This document shows, piece by piece, positions 21,641 to 34,690 of a stretch of 64,000 bases of DNA (position 1 is the first letter of the stretch; the number at the start of each line of letters is the position of its first letter). The translations under genes were made by a program, and so were the position numbers. The DNA comes from Stomorhina lunata. Lineage: Eukaryota > Arthropoda > Insecta > Diptera > Rhiniidae. Under the pieces are notes generated by a model. That model saw only the letters and a list, made by a program, of their open reading frames with translations, was not told the origin of the DNA and did not search any database. The stretch is from assembly GCA_933228675.1 (NCBI GenBank), contig OW121744.1, positions 22,266,536-22,330,535 on the forward strand, in the 5' to 3' direction.

Positions 21641-23700
21641 GAAAAATTTTTTATCGAAAATTTTCTATAGAAAAATTTTTTATCAATAATTTTCTATACA
21701 AAAATTTTTATCAAGAATTTTCTATACAAAAATTTTTTATAGAAAAATTTTCTATACAAAAATTTTTTATAGAAAAATTTTCTATAGAAAAATTTTTTAT
21801 CAAAAATTGTCAATAGAAAAATTTTTTATCAAAAATTTTCTATAGAAGAAACATTTTTTATCAAAAATTTTCTACTGAAAAACTTTTTATCACAAATAGA
21901 ATAGATTAATTTTTCTATAGAAAAATTTTTTATCAAACATTTTCTATAGACAAATTTTTTTATTAAAAATTTTCTATAGAAAAATTTTTTATCAAAAATT
22001 TTTAATAGACAAATTTTTTATCAAAAATTTTTATAAAAAATTTTTAATAGAAAAATTTTTTATGAGAAATTTTCTATAGAAAAATTTTTAATCAAAAATT
22101 TTTTATAGAAAAATTTTTTATCAAAAATTTTCTATAGAAAAATTTTTTATCAAATATTTTCTATAGAAAAATTTTTGATCAAAAATTTTTTATAGAAAAA
22201 TTTTTGATCAAAAATTTTCTATAAAAAAATTTTTGATCAAAAATTTTCTATAGAAAAATCTTTTATCAAAAATTTTCTATAGAAAAATTTTTTATCAAAA
22301 ATTTTCTATAGAAAAATTTTTTTATCAAAAATTTTTGTATAGAAAAATTTTGATAAAAAAAATTTAGTATAGAAAATTTTTCTATAGAAAGTTTTTGATA
22401 AAAAAATTTTTCTATAGAAAATTTTTGATAAAAAAATTTTTCTATAGAAAATTTTTGATAAAAAATTTTTCTATAGAAAATTTTTGATAAAAAAATTTTT
22501 CTATAAAAAATTTTTGACAAAAAAAATTTTATCAAAAATTTTCTATAGAAAAATTTTTTATCAAAAATTTTCTATAGAAAAATTTTTTATCAAAAATTTT
22601 CTATAGAAAAATTTTTTATCAAAAATTTTCTATAGAAAAATTTTTTATCAAAAATTTTCTATAGAAAAATTTTTTATCAAAAATTTTCTATAGAAAAATT
22701 TTTTTTCTATAGAAAATTTTTGATAAAAAATTTTTCTATAGAGAATTTTTGATAAAAAAGTTATTTATAAAAAATTGTTTATAAAAAATTTTTCTATAGA
22801 AAATTTTTGATAAAAAACATTTTTTATCAAAAATTTTCGACAGAAAAAGTTTGATTAAAAATTTTCTATAAAAAATTTTTATCAAAAATTTTTTAGCGAG
22901 AATTTTCTATAGAAATATTTTTAGCAATAATTTTCTATAGAAAAATTTTTGATCAAAAGTTTTCTATAAAAAATTTGTTATCAATAATTTTCTATAAAAA
23001 ATTTGTTATCAATAATTTTCTATAGAAAAACTTTGTATCAAAAATTTCTATAAAAAAATTATGTATTAAAAATTTTCTATAGAAAAATTTTGTATCAAAA
23101 ATTTTATACTGAAAAATTTTTTATCAAATATTTTCTTTCAAAAATTTTCGAAAAAAATTTTTTTTATCAGAAATTTTCTTAGAAAAATATTTTATCAAAA
23201 ATTTTCTATAAAGAAATTTTTTATCAAAAATTTTCTATAGAAAAATTTTCTATTGAAAAATTTTTTATCAAAAATTTTCTATTGAAAAATTTTTTATCAA
23301 AAATTTTCTATGGAATATTTTCCACAAAAAATTTTCTTAGAAAAATATTTTATCAAAAATTTTCTATAGAGAAATTTTTTATCAAAAATTTTCTATAGAA
23401 AAATTTTTTATCAAAAATTTTCTATAGAAAAATTTTTTATCAAAAATTTTCTATAGAGAAATTCTTTATCAAAAATTTTCTATAGAAAAATTTTTTGTCA
23501 AAAATTTTCTATGGAAAATTTTTGTATCAAAAATTTTCTATAGAAAATTTTTTTTCCAAATATTTTCTTTCAAAAATTTTCCATAGAAAATTTTTTTTAC
23601 CAAAAATTTTCTGTAGAAAAATTTGTTTACCAAAAATTTAATATAGACAAATTTTTTATAGAAAAATTTTTTATCAAAAATCAAAAATTTTTTTATAAAT
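21641..23700. repeat. Degenerate ATCAAAAA minisatellite with strand flips
   Basis: Irregular units of ATCAAAAATTTT plus CTATAGAAAAATTTTT. At 22370-22520 and 22700-22830 the orientation reverses to GATAAAAAATTTTT plus CTATAGAAAATTTTT. The apparent ORFs (21601-21816 plus, 22266-22535 minus) are repeat products. Confidence 0.9.
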
Positions 23701-24580
23701 TTTTCTATGGAAAAAAGATAATATTAAGATACGACGACAACTTGTGAATTATCAGAAAATATGTTTTTTCATCGTCAATGATATCATATATTTCCTAAAA
23801 CAATAAAATCTTTATAAATTATGTAAAAACTAACATCTACATTTAAATTTCTCTATATTTATAATCTAAAAACATTAAGTCCTAACTACTAAATTGTATA
23901 AAAATCTAAAAGCTTAGATCCTAAAAAAATTTATGACAAAAACTCACTCCAAAAAATACATAAGTTTTTAATGGGTCCCTTGGGAGCAGAAAAAAAACGA
24001 CTTAAATTAAATCACGCACAAAACATTTATCAATAAACCATCAGGAATAACATTCACTTCACCCGAGCCACCGCAACAGCAGAACAAACATCAATGACCA
24101 CAATCTATTAAAATGCAGCTCCAAAGGAGAAGGCAAAAGCTAGTGATGACCATCAAAAGCACTTAAACAAATTAACTTGCATTTGGTGCGTTTGTGTTAG
24201 TGTTAATGTGAAAGCTAAAGCTCGCTTATGTGTGTGTATGTATGTGCAAAATCCTTAAAGGATAGTTTACAGCGGTTTCACTAGGTCGCTGCAAAGAATT
24301 AGTGGCGTTTTAAGTTAAGTGGAGTATCAGTGACCCAGCATTATTCAAACATGACAACTCGGAATACGTGCGACCTAAATCTAAGTTTAAGTGTTACTCA
24401 TTTTAATGCGAATGCTAAGGATTTTCCTAAGGACTTTTATGAATTTCAATTTTATAACCAAATGATTTTGCAATTTATATTTTGAGTGTGTAGTTCTGAG
24501 TAGTTAAAATGTTGGCTTTTAGGAATTACAATAATGAAAGGAGGTTAAAAGCTTGAAAATTAAAAAAATTTAAGTAAATC
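23701..24580. other. Unique island inside duplication copy 1
   Basis: About 880 bp of non-array DNA, somewhat richer in GC at 24040-24400, with a CA/GT-like stretch near 24225-24245. No ORF, splice pair or RNA gene could be supported. It may be ancestral intron or intergenic sequence in which the arrays grew. Confidence 0.5.
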
Positions 24581-25651
24581 ACTTTTAGAAAATTTTTATA
24601 CCGAAAAATTTTCTATAGAAAATTTTTTATACCGAAAAATTTTCTATAGAAAATTTTTTATACCGAAAAATTTTCTATAGAAAATTTTTTATACCGAAAA
24701 ATTTTCCATAGAAAATTTTTTATACCGAAAAATTTTCTATAGAAAATTTTTTATACCGAAAAATTTTCTATAGAAATTTTTTTTTTACCGAAAAATTTTC
24801 TATAGAAAATTTTTTATACCGAAAAATTGTCTATAGAAAATTTTTTTTAACCAAAAATTTTCTATAGAAAATTTTTTTTAACCAAAAATTTTCTATAGAA
24901 AATTTTTTATATCGAAAAATTTTCTATAGAAAATTTTTTTTACCGAAAAATTTTCTATAGAAAAATTTTTTCACCGAAAAATTTTCTATAGAAATTTTTT
25001 TACCGAAAAATTTTCTATAGAAATTTTTTTACCGAAAAATTTTCTATAAAAATTTTTTACCGAAAAATTTTCTATAGAAATTTTTTTACTGAAAAATTTT
25101 CTATAGAAAATTTTTTTACCGAAAAATTTTCTATAGAAAAATTTTTTTACCGAAAAATTTTCTATAGAAAAATTTTTTTACCGAAAAATTTTCTATAGAA
25201 AAATTTTTTTACCGAAAAATTTTCTATAGAAAAATTTTTTTACCGAAAAATTTTCTATAGAAAAATTTTTTTACCGAAAAATTTTCTATAGAAAAATTTT
25301 TTTACCGAAAAATTTTCTATAGAAAAATTTTTTTACCGAAAAATTTTCTATAGAAAAATTTTTTTACCGAAAAATTTTCTATAGAAAAATTTTTTTACCG
25401 AAAAATTTTCTATCGAAAAATTTTTTTACCGAAAAATTTTCTATAGAAAATTTTTTTACCGAAAAATTTTCTATAGAAAATTTTTTTTACCGAAAAATTT
25501 TCTATAGAAAATTTTTTTTACCGAAAAATTTTCTATAGAAAATTTTTTTACCGAAAAATTTTCTATAGAAAAATTTTTTTACCGAAAAATTTTCTATAGA
25601 AAAATTTTTTTACCGAAAAATTTTCTATAGAAAAATTTTTTTACCGAAAAA
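24581..25651. repeat. 31-bp ACCG-variant minisatellite (duplication copy 1)
   Basis: Starts with TATACCGAAAAATTTT plus CTATAGAAAATTTTT units, then becomes the TTACCG form also seen at 5.9-7.5 kb. Unit length drifts between 29 and 32 bp through T- and A-run length changes. About 35 units. Confidence 0.95.
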
Positions 25652-26423
25652 TTTTCTATAGAAAAATTTTTTATAGAAAAGTTTTCTATAGAAAAATTTT
25701 TTATAGAAAAATTTGTTATCAAAAATTTTCTATACAAAAATTTTTTATTAAAAATTTTCTATAGAAAAATTTTTTATCAAAAATTTTCTATAAAAAAATT
25801 TTATTTGGAAAATTTTTTTATCAAAACCTTTCTATAGAAAAATTTCTTAGCAAAAATTTTCTATAGAAATATTTTTTTTACCAAAAATTTTCTACAAAAA
25901 AATTTGTTATCAAAAATTTTCTATAGAAAATTTTTTACCAAAAATTTTCTACAGAAAAATTTGTTATCAAAAATTTTCTATAGAAAATTTTTTATCAAAA
26001 ATTTTCTATAGAAAATTTCTTAGCAAAAATTTTCTATAGAAACATTTTTTATCAAAAATTTTCTACAGAAAAATTGTTTATCAAAAATTTTCTATAGAAA
26101 AATTTTTTATCAAAAATTTTCTAAAAATAAATTTTTAACAAAAATTTTCAATAGAAAAATGTGCCAAGCTTTAAAATAAACTTTTGTTTATTTAAATCTT
26201 TCTTTGAACCCCCTTTATAGCACTTTTGTCTTAGTCGCCAACAAAGCAACAACAAAAGTGTGGGAAATAAAGAAATGATAAAACTGAAAAATGTTTGTGT
26301 GTTTCTGTTCGGATGATAATCTGCGCTTTATGTTGATATTTGTTGGACACAATAATAATAATTCGTATTTATTCAGTCCCTCAAATTATACATAATGTGA
26401 GGTTTTCGCTCTGTCTAGAATTA

Positions 26424-26486
26424 GGGATAATCCTCCTGATGAGATGGACTAACCAACCATCGAAACGCGTCGAGGAAAGGTTTCCC
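26424..26486 (+). ncRNA. Type I hammerhead ribozyme, copy 2a
   Basis: Same complete core, stems I and II and palindromic stem III as copy 1a. Predicted cleavage is after C26471. Confidence 0.88.
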
Positions 26487-26911
26487 CACCAACATTTTTT
26501 GGTTTTATCAAAAAACTATTTATTACAATAATAAATAATTGTAATAAATTGGGATTCTTAGTGCAATACACTACAGTAAAACTTTTTAATTAAATGTTTG
26601 ATGTCCCAAATTTTGATAAACCTTTTTAATAAATATACGGCTGCACATGTGCCAAGCTTTAAAATAAACTTTTGTTTATTTAAATCTTTCTTTGAACCCC
26701 CTTTATAGCACTTTTGTCTTAGTCGCCAACAAAGCAACAACAAAAGTGTGGGAAATAAAGAAATGATAAAACTGAAAAATGTTTGTGTGTTTCTGTTCGG
26801 ATGATAATCTGCGCTTTATGTTGATATTTGTTGGACACAATAATAATAATTCGTATTTATTCAGTCCCTCAAATTATACATAATGTGAGGTTTTCGCTCT
26901 GTCTAGAATTA

Positions 26912-26974
26912 GGGATAATCCTCCTGATGAGATGGACTAACCAACCATCGAAACGCGTCGAGGAAAGGTTTCCC
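26912..26974 (+). ncRNA. Type I hammerhead ribozyme, copy 2b
   Basis: Fourth intact copy, with predicted cleavage after C26959. Together with copy 2a it brackets a 488-nt RNA at 26472-26959. Confidence 0.88.
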
Positions 26975-27076
26975 CACCAACATTTTTTGGTTTTATCAAA
27001 AAACTATTTATTACAATAATAAATAATTGTAATAAATTGGGATTCTTAGTGCAATACACTACAGTAAAACTTTTTA

Positions 27077-29136
27077 GAAAAATTTTTTATCGAAAATTTT
27101 CTATAGAAAAATTTTTTATCAATAATTTTCTATACAAAAATTTTTATCAAGAATTTTCTATACAAAAATTTTTTATAGAAAAATTTTCTATACAAAAATT
27201 TTTTATAGAAAAATTTTCTATAGAAAAATTTTTTATCAAAAATTGTCAATAGAAAAATTTTTTATCAAAAATTTTCTATAGAAGAAACATTTTTTATCAA
27301 AAATTTTCTACTGAAAAACTTTTTATCACAAATAGAATAGATTAATTTTTCTATAGAAAAATTTTTTATCAAACATTTTCTATAGACAAATTTTTTTATT
27401 AAAAATTTTCTATAGAAAAATTTTTTATCAAAAATTTTTAATAGACAAATTTTTTATCAAAAATTTTTATAAAAAATTTTTAATAGAAAAATTTTTTATG
27501 AGAAATTTTCTATAGAAAAATTTTTAATCAAAAATTTTTTATAGAAAAATTTTTTATCAAAAATTTTCTATAGAAAAATTTTTTATCAAATATTTTCTAT
27601 AGAAAAATTTTTGATCAAAAATTTTTTATAGAAAAATTTTTGATCAAAAATTTTCTATAAAAAAATTTTTGATCAAAAATTTTCTATAGAAAAATCTTTT
27701 ATCAAAAATTTTCTATAGAAAAATTTTTTATCAAAAATTTTCTATAGAAAAATTTTTTTATCAAAAATTTTTGTATAGAAAAATTTTGATAAAAAAAATT
27801 TAGTATAGAAAATTTTTCTATAGAAAGTTTTTGATAAAAAAATTTTTCTATAGAAAATTTTTGATAAAAAAATTTTTCTATAGAAAATTTTTGATAAAAA
27901 ATTTTTCTATAGAAAATTTTTGATAAAAAAATTTTTCTATAAAAAATTTTTGACAAAAAAAATTTTATCAAAAATTTTCTATAGAAAAATTTTTTATCAA
28001 AAATTTTCTATAGAAAAATTTTTTATCAAAAATTTTCTATAGAAAAATTTTTTATCAAAAATTTTCTATAGAAAAATTTTTTATCAAAAATTTTCTATAG
28101 AAAAATTTTTTATCAAAAATTTTCTATAGAAAAATTTTTTTTCTATAGAAAATTTTTGATAAAAAATTTTTCTATAGAGAATTTTTGATAAAAAAGTTAT
28201 TTATAAAAAATTGTTTATAAAAAATTTTTCTATAGAAAATTTTTGATAAAAAACATTTTTTATCAAAAATTTTCGACAGAAAAAGTTTGATTAAAAATTT
28301 TCTATAAAAAATTTTTATCAAAAATTTTTTAGCGAGAATTTTCTATAGAAATATTTTTAGCAATAATTTTCTATAGAAAAATTTTTGATCAAAAGTTTTC
28401 TATAAAAAATTTGTTATCAATAATTTTCTATAAAAAATTTGTTATCAATAATTTTCTATAGAAAAACTTTGTATCAAAAATTTCTATAAAAAAATTATGT
28501 ATTAAAAATTTTCTATAGAAAAATTTTGTATCAAAAATTTTATACTGAAAAATTTTTTATCAAATATTTTCTTTCAAAAATTTTCGAAAAAAATTTTTTT
28601 TATCAGAAATTTTCTTAGAAAAATATTTTATCAAAAATTTTCTATAAAGAAATTTTTTATCAAAAATTTTCTATAGAAAAATTTTCTATTGAAAAATTTT
28701 TTATCAAAAATTTTCTATTGAAAAATTTTTTATCAAAAATTTTCTATGGAATATTTTCCACAAAAAATTTTCTTAGAAAAATATTTTATCAAAAATTTTC
28801 TATAGAGAAATTTTTTATCAAAAATTTTCTATAGAAAAATTTTTTATCAAAAATTTTCTATAGAAAAATTTTTTATCAAAAATTTTCTATAGAGAAATTC
28901 TTTATCAAAAATTTTCTATAGAAAAATTTTTTGTCAAAAATTTTCTATGGAAAATTTTTGTATCAAAAATTTTCTATAGAAAATTTTTTTTCCAAATATT
29001 TTCTTTCAAAAATTTTCCATAGAAAATTTTTTTTACCAAAAATTTTCTGTAGAAAAATTTGTTTACCAAAAATTTAATATAGACAAATTTTTTATAGAAA
29101 AATTTTTTATCAAAAATCAAAAATTTTTTTATAAAT
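27077..29136. repeat. Degenerate ATCAAAAA minisatellite (duplication copy 2)
   Basis: Duplicate of 21641-23700, including its strand-flipped patches at about 27805-27955 and 28140-28260. Confidence 0.9.
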
Positions 29137-30016
29137 TTTTCTATGGAAAAAAGATAATATTAAGATACGACGACAACTTGTGAATTATCAGAAAATATGT
29201 TTTTTCATCGTCAATGATATCATATATTTCCTAAAACAATAAAATCTTTATAAATTATGTAAAAACTAACATCTACATTTAAATTTCTCTATATTTATAA
29301 TCTAAAAACATTAAGTCCTAACTACTAAATTGTATAAAAATCTAAAAGCTTAGATCCTAAAAAAATTTATGACAAAAACTCACTCCAAAAAATACATAAG
29401 TTTTTAATGGGTCCCTTGGGAGCAGAAAAAAAACGACTTAAATTAAATCACGCACAAAACATTTATCAATAAACCATCAGGAATAACATTCACTTCACCC
29501 GAGCCACCGCAACAGCAGAACAAACATCAATGACCACAATCTATTAAAATGCAGCTCCAAAGGAGAAGGCAAAAGCTAGTGATGACCATCAAAAGCACTT
29601 AAACAAATTAACTTGCATTTGGTGCGTTTGTGTTAGTGTTAATGTGAAAGCTAAAGCTCGCTTATGTGTGTGTATGTATGTGCAAAATCCTTAAAGGATA
29701 GTTTACAGCGGTTTCACTAGGTCGCTGCAAAGAATTAGTGGCGTTTTAAGTTAAGTGGAGTATCAGTGACCCAGCATTATTCAAACATGACAACTCGGAA
29801 TACGTGCGACCTAAATCTAAGTTTAAGTGTTACTCATTTTAATGCGAATGCTAAGGATTTTCCTAAGGACTTTTATGAATTTCAATTTTATAACCAAATG
29901 ATTTTGCAATTTATATTTTGAGTGTGTAGTTCTGAGTAGTTAAAATGTTGGCTTTTAGGAATTACAATAATGAAAGGAGGTTAAAAGCTTGAAAATTAAA
30001 AAAATTTAAGTAAATC
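29137..30016. other. Unique island inside duplication copy 2
   Basis: Duplicate of 23701-24580. No gene is seen in either copy. Confidence 0.5.
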
Positions 30017-31590
30017 ACTTTTAGAAAATTTTTATACCGAAAAATTTTCTATAGAAAATTTTTTATACCGAAAAATTTTCTATAGAAAATTTTTTATACC
30101 GAAAAATTTTCTATAGAAAATTTTTTATACCGAAAAATTTTCCATAGAAAATTTTTTATACCGAAAAATTTTCTATAGAAAATTTTTTATACCGAAAAAT
30201 TTTCTATAGAAATTTTTTTTTTACCGAAAAATTTTCTATAGAAAATTTTTTATACCGAAAAATTGTCTATAGAAAATTTTTTTTAACCAAAAATTTTCTA
30301 TAGAAAATTTTTTTTAACCAAAAATTTTCTATAGAAAATTTTTTATATCGAAAAATTTTCTATAGAAAATTTTTTTTACCGAAAAATTTTCTATAGAAAA
30401 ATTTTTTCACCGAAAAATTTTCTATAGAAATTTTTTTACCGAAAAATTTTCTATAGAAATTTTTTTACCGAAAAATTTTCTATAAAAATTTTTTACCGAA
30501 AAATTTTCTATAGAAATTTTTTTACTGAAAAATTTTCTATAGAAAATTTTTTTACCGAAAAATTTTCTATAGAAAAATTTTTTTACCGAAAAATTTTCTA
30601 TAGAAAAATTTTTTTACCGAAAAATTTTCTATAGAAAAATTTTTTTACCGAAAAATTTTCTATAGAAAAATTTTTTTACCGAAAAATTTTCTATAGAAAA
30701 ATTTTTTTACCGAAAAATTTTCTATAGAAAAATTTTTTTACCGAAAAATTTTCTATAGAAAAATTTTTTTACCGAAAAATTTTCTATAGAAAAATTTTTT
30801 TACCGAAAAATTTTCTATAGAAAAATTTTTTTACCGAAAAATTTTCTATCGAAAAATTTTTTTACCGAAAAATTTTCTATAGAAAATTTTTTTACCGAAA
30901 AATTTTCTATAGAAAATTTTTTTTACCGAAAAATTTTCTATAGAAAATTTTTTTTACCGAAAAATTTTCTATAGAAAATTTTTTTACCGAAAAATTTTCT
31001 ATAGAAAAATTTTTTTACCGAAAAATTTTCTATAGAAAAATTTTTTTACCGAAAAATTTTCTATAGAAAAATTTTTTTACCGAAAAATTTTCTATAGAAA
31101 AATTTTTTTACCGAAAAATTTTTTATAGAAAAATTTTTTTACCGAAAAATTTTCTATAGAAACATTTTTTTACCGAAAAATTTTCTATAGAAAAATTTTT
31201 TTACCGAAAAATTTTCTATAGAAAAATTTTTTTACCGAAAAATTTTCTATAGAAAAATTTTTTTACCGAAAAATTTTCTATAGAAAAATTTTTTTACCGA
31301 AAAATTTTCTATAGAAAAATTTTTTTACCGAAAAATTTTCTATAGAAAAATTTTTTTACCGAAAAATTTTCTATAGAAAAATTTTTTTACCGAAAAATTT
31401 TCTATAGAAAAATTTTTTTACCGAAAAATTTTCTATAGAAAAATTTTTTTACCGAAAAATTTTCTATAGAAAAATTTTTTTACCGAAAAATTTTTTTACC
31501 GAAAAATTTTTTTACCGAAAAATTTTCTATAGAAAAATTTTTTTACCAAAAAATGGTTATAGAAAATTTTTTGTTTTGAAAAAGTTTGTG
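30017..31590. repeat. 31-bp ACCG-variant minisatellite (copy 2 and unduplicated tail)
   Basis: Duplicate of 24581-25651 up to 31087, then about 15 further units to about 31555 that are not part of the duplicated segment. Near 31490-31520 two units are shortened to TTTTTTTACCGAAAAA. Confidence 0.95.
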
Positions 31591-33350
31591 TTTTAAAAAA
31601 TTTTTTATATATTAGTTTCATCTCAACATCTGCATTCATGTCCTTTTTTAACCAGTTTTCTTTATGTAAATTTATTTTAATTTTGTTAAATAGAAAATAT
31701 GTTTTTGCTCGGTTCTTCGCTCAGAAGAATAAAATAAAGTTTTCTTTTCTAGAGTAAAAACTTTAATTTTTTCTGCAAAAGATTTTATTTTTGTAGATTG
31801 TCACATAAAATATGCAATGAAATTATAACATGCTCGTGTGTAGTTTTGTAAGCACTTTCAGTTTATTCATAAAACAGATGCATATAAAGTAAAGTTTAAA
31901 AAGGAATTTTATCTATTTTATATTTCTATTTTAAAATGTGCCTTTTGGGGAATAGAGTTCGTTATTGTTTTTTTCTTTTTTCATGGAAAGAAATTTGAAC
32001 AAAAGACAAAAACTTTATATTTTTTTTGTTATTGTTTAAAATTCATGAACATTTAAGAGAAAATGTTTGTATGAAAGAGTTTGGTTTGTATGTAGGAATG
32101 ACGTAGATATATTTAAATAGTTTTCAAAATTTATTTTACTTAATGTTGAAATTTCTGTTATTTTTGCCATAACACTTAAGTTGAGGACTTAACAGAAACA
32201 TATGAATTGCATGCACTCAGGGGCATGAGCACATCAATATGTTTTGCATACTTTTAGGAGGGATTAATAAAAACTATTACATTTTCAAATAATTTGAAAT
32301 TTAATAATGAATAAGGCTTTTAGTCTTATTTGTAAGACTTTATTGTTTATTATAAAATGGACTTTGTTAGTATATTTAGATGAGTTTTATATACAGATGT
32401 CCTTGGTTCTTATACTATTTTTTAGTTTTTTTTTTATTTTTGTTCTAGAAAACTACTTTAAACATTTTTAACTTTCATGAATTTATGCTAAAGTCAAAAA
32501 ATAACTAGACACTAGGCAACCAAATTAAAAATGTATCAAAAATTTGATGACCACCATTTTTTTTTATCAGGGTTTTCAAACCGTTAATATATTTTTTTTT
32601 AATTTTTCACAAAATTAGGAAACCAGTTCCGTTTTAAATTGTATTTCTCTAGCTTATATGATAATATAAAACACGGTACTTATGTTGCGTTAATGGTTTC
32701 ACTATTGGTTGCAGCGTGTGTATGTGTGTCTTGTTGTCTAGTGTAATAATAAACTTTTTTCACAGCTTAAAGTAGTTTTTTTTTATGTAAAAAAACATAA
32801 ATTGCACTTTTCTTATTGTCGCTTTTTTTTCTTTGCACATTTCAAAGACAATTTGCTCGGAAAATAAAATAAAGATGGTGATGATGAGACCAACAGGGAC
32901 TTACAAATACACGTATTTACTTATACTCGAGTTAGTCAACCTCTGCTACTGCTGTTAGAGTAAAATAGCAAAAAAATGGACTGACTGAAAAAAAATTAAA
33001 TGTGTAACGTAATAGTGTCAAGTGGCTTCGTTTCATTTGTTAAGTGTCACGAAAGGAAAAACTGTTGGCATTTATTTCTAGAACAAATACGAATTACTAG
33101 CAGAAGCTGAGGAAAAGTCAGTTTGTATTTAGTAAAAGGAAAGTATATATTTATATATATAAATATATTCGATCAATTGTTTTCTTATAAATGAAATGTG
33201 TTTAAGTCAGAAACTTGTACTATTTTATTATTGCATTTGTATATTCAGTTACAGCAGGAATTGTAATGGCAACTAGAAAGGAAGCAAATATTCAATAGAA
33301 GAAATTAGTAACCCAGAAAACAAATTAAGAAAAAGAAAAATTAACGTCAG
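31591..33350. other. Unique island (1.76 kb), no gene seen
   Basis: AT-rich sequence with an alternating A/T patch (TATATTTATATATATAAATA near 33147-33168) and a GT-rich patch near 32715-32730. No ORF of note and no terminal repeats. It contains one half of the dispersed 29-nt inverted motif (33015-33042). Confidence 0.5.
33015..33042 (+). repeat. Unique-sequence motif with an inverted partner at 63222-63250
   Basis: GTGTCAAGTGGCTT-CGTTTCATTTGTTA matches the reverse complement of 63222-63250 except for one inserted C. The shared GTAACG lies just upstream, separated by 5 extra bases in this copy. No family is recognised. Confidence 0.6.
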
Positions 33351-33645
33351 AAAAAAATTTTTAAATTAACATTTTCCATAGAAAAATTTTTAATATCAAA
33401 AATTTTCTATAGAAAAATTTTTAAAATCAAAAATTTTCTATAGAAAAATTTTTGAATATCAAAAATTTTCTATAGAATAATTCTAGATATCAAAAATTTC
33501 CTACAGAAAAATTTTTAATATCAAAAATTTTCTATAGAAAATCTTAAGTATCAAAAATTTTCTATACAAAAATTTTTAATATCAAAAATTTCCTATAGAA
33601 AAATTTTCAATATCAAAAATTTTCCATAGAAAAATTTTTCAAAAA
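33351..33645. repeat. Short minisatellite patch, AATATCAAAAA orientation
   Basis: About nine irregular units of AATATCAAAAATTTT plus CTATAGAAAAATTTTT, ending in an A-run at about 33630-33660. Confidence 0.85.
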
Positions 33646-33689
33646 AAAAAAAAAAATAAATAAATAAATTGACGTTAGTCGAATTTTTT

Positions 33690-34690
33690 TCAAATTTTTC
33701 TATAGAAAATTTTTGACATTCAAAAATTTTTCTATAGAAAATTTTTGCTGTTCAAAAAATTTTGTATAGAAAATTTTTGATACTAAAAAATTATTTCTAT
33801 CCAAAATTTTTCTATAGAAAAATTTTCGATAGAAATATTTTTCTATAGAAAAATATTTCTATCGAAATTTTTTCTATAGAAAAATATTTCTATCGAAATT
33901 TTTTCTATAGAAAAATATTTCTATCGAAATTTTTTCTATAGAAAAATATTTCTATCGAAATTTTTTCTATAGAAAATATTTCTATCGAATTTTTTTCTAT
34001 AAAAAAATATTTCTATCGAAATTTTTTCTATAGAAATTTCTATCGAAATTTTTTCTATAGAAAAATATTTCTATCGAAATTTTTTCTATAGAAAAATATT
34101 TCTATCGAAATTTTTTCTATAGAAAAATATTTCTATCGAAATTTTTTCTATAGAAAAATATTTCTATCGAAATTTTTTCTATAGAAAAATATTTCTATCG
34201 AAATTTTTTCTATAGAAAAATATTTCTATCGAAATTTTTTCTATAGAAAAATATTTCTATCGAAATTTTTTCTATAGAAAAATATTTCTATCGAAATTTT
34301 TTCTATAGAAAAATATTTCTATCGAAATTTTTTCTATAGAAAAATATTTCTATCGAAATTTTTTCTATAGAAAAATATTTCTATCGAAATTTTTTCTATA
34401 GAAAAATATTTCTATCGAAATTTTTTCTATAGAAAAATATTTCTATCGAAATTTTTTCTATAGAAAAATATTTCTATCGAAATTTTTTCTATAGAAAAAT
34501 ATTTCTATCGAAATTTTTTCTATAGAAAAATATTTCTATCGAAATTTTTTCTATAGAAAAATATTTCTATCGAAATTTTTTCTATAGAAAAATATTTCTA
34601 TCGAAATTTTTTCTATAGAAAAATATTTCTATCGAAATTTTTTCTATAGAAAAATATTTCTATCGAAATTTTTTCTATAGAAATATATTT
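33690..34690. repeat. 31-bp array, inverted relative to the 13.7-17.3 kb array
   Basis: After a few GATATTC-type units, about 28 units of AAATTTTTTCTATAG plus AAAAATATTTCTATCG run from about 33820 to 34690. The unit is the reverse complement of the CGATAGAAATA variant apart from one A-to-T change at the A/T boundary that is fixed in nearly every copy. Confidence 0.95.

Larger units (their letters stand above)
20216..25651. repeat. Tandem segmental duplication, copy 1 (5,436 bp)
   Basis: Every feature here recurs 5,436 bp downstream in the same order, and I saw no difference in the lines compared by eye. It contains a degenerate array, the hammerhead element dimer, more array, an 880-bp unique island and an ACCG array. 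The left limit follows from the first mismatch (G at 20215 versus A at 25651). Confidence 0.9.
26159..27076 (+). mobile_element. Hammerhead-ribozyme retrozyme-like element, partial dimer (copy 2)
   Basis: Copy of the element at 20723-21640 carried along by the 5.4-kb duplication, not an independent insertion, because the flanking array and the TAGAAAAAT flanks are duplicated too. Units are 26159-26588 and 26647-27076. Confidence 0.75.
25652..31087. repeat. Tandem segmental duplication, copy 2 (5,436 bp)
   Basis: Direct repeat of 20216-25651. At the junction and at the right end the same 21-bp stretch (TTTTCTATAGAAAAA plus six T) is present (25652-25672, 31088-31108). This is what unequal exchange between array units would leave. 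After 31108 the ACCG array continues on its own. Confidence 0.9.

Noticed and set aside
22266..22535. 89-codon minus-strand ORF (repeated at 27702-27971)
   Set aside because: The product is a monotonous F/Y/K/I repeat generated by the minisatellite units; no promoter or start context.
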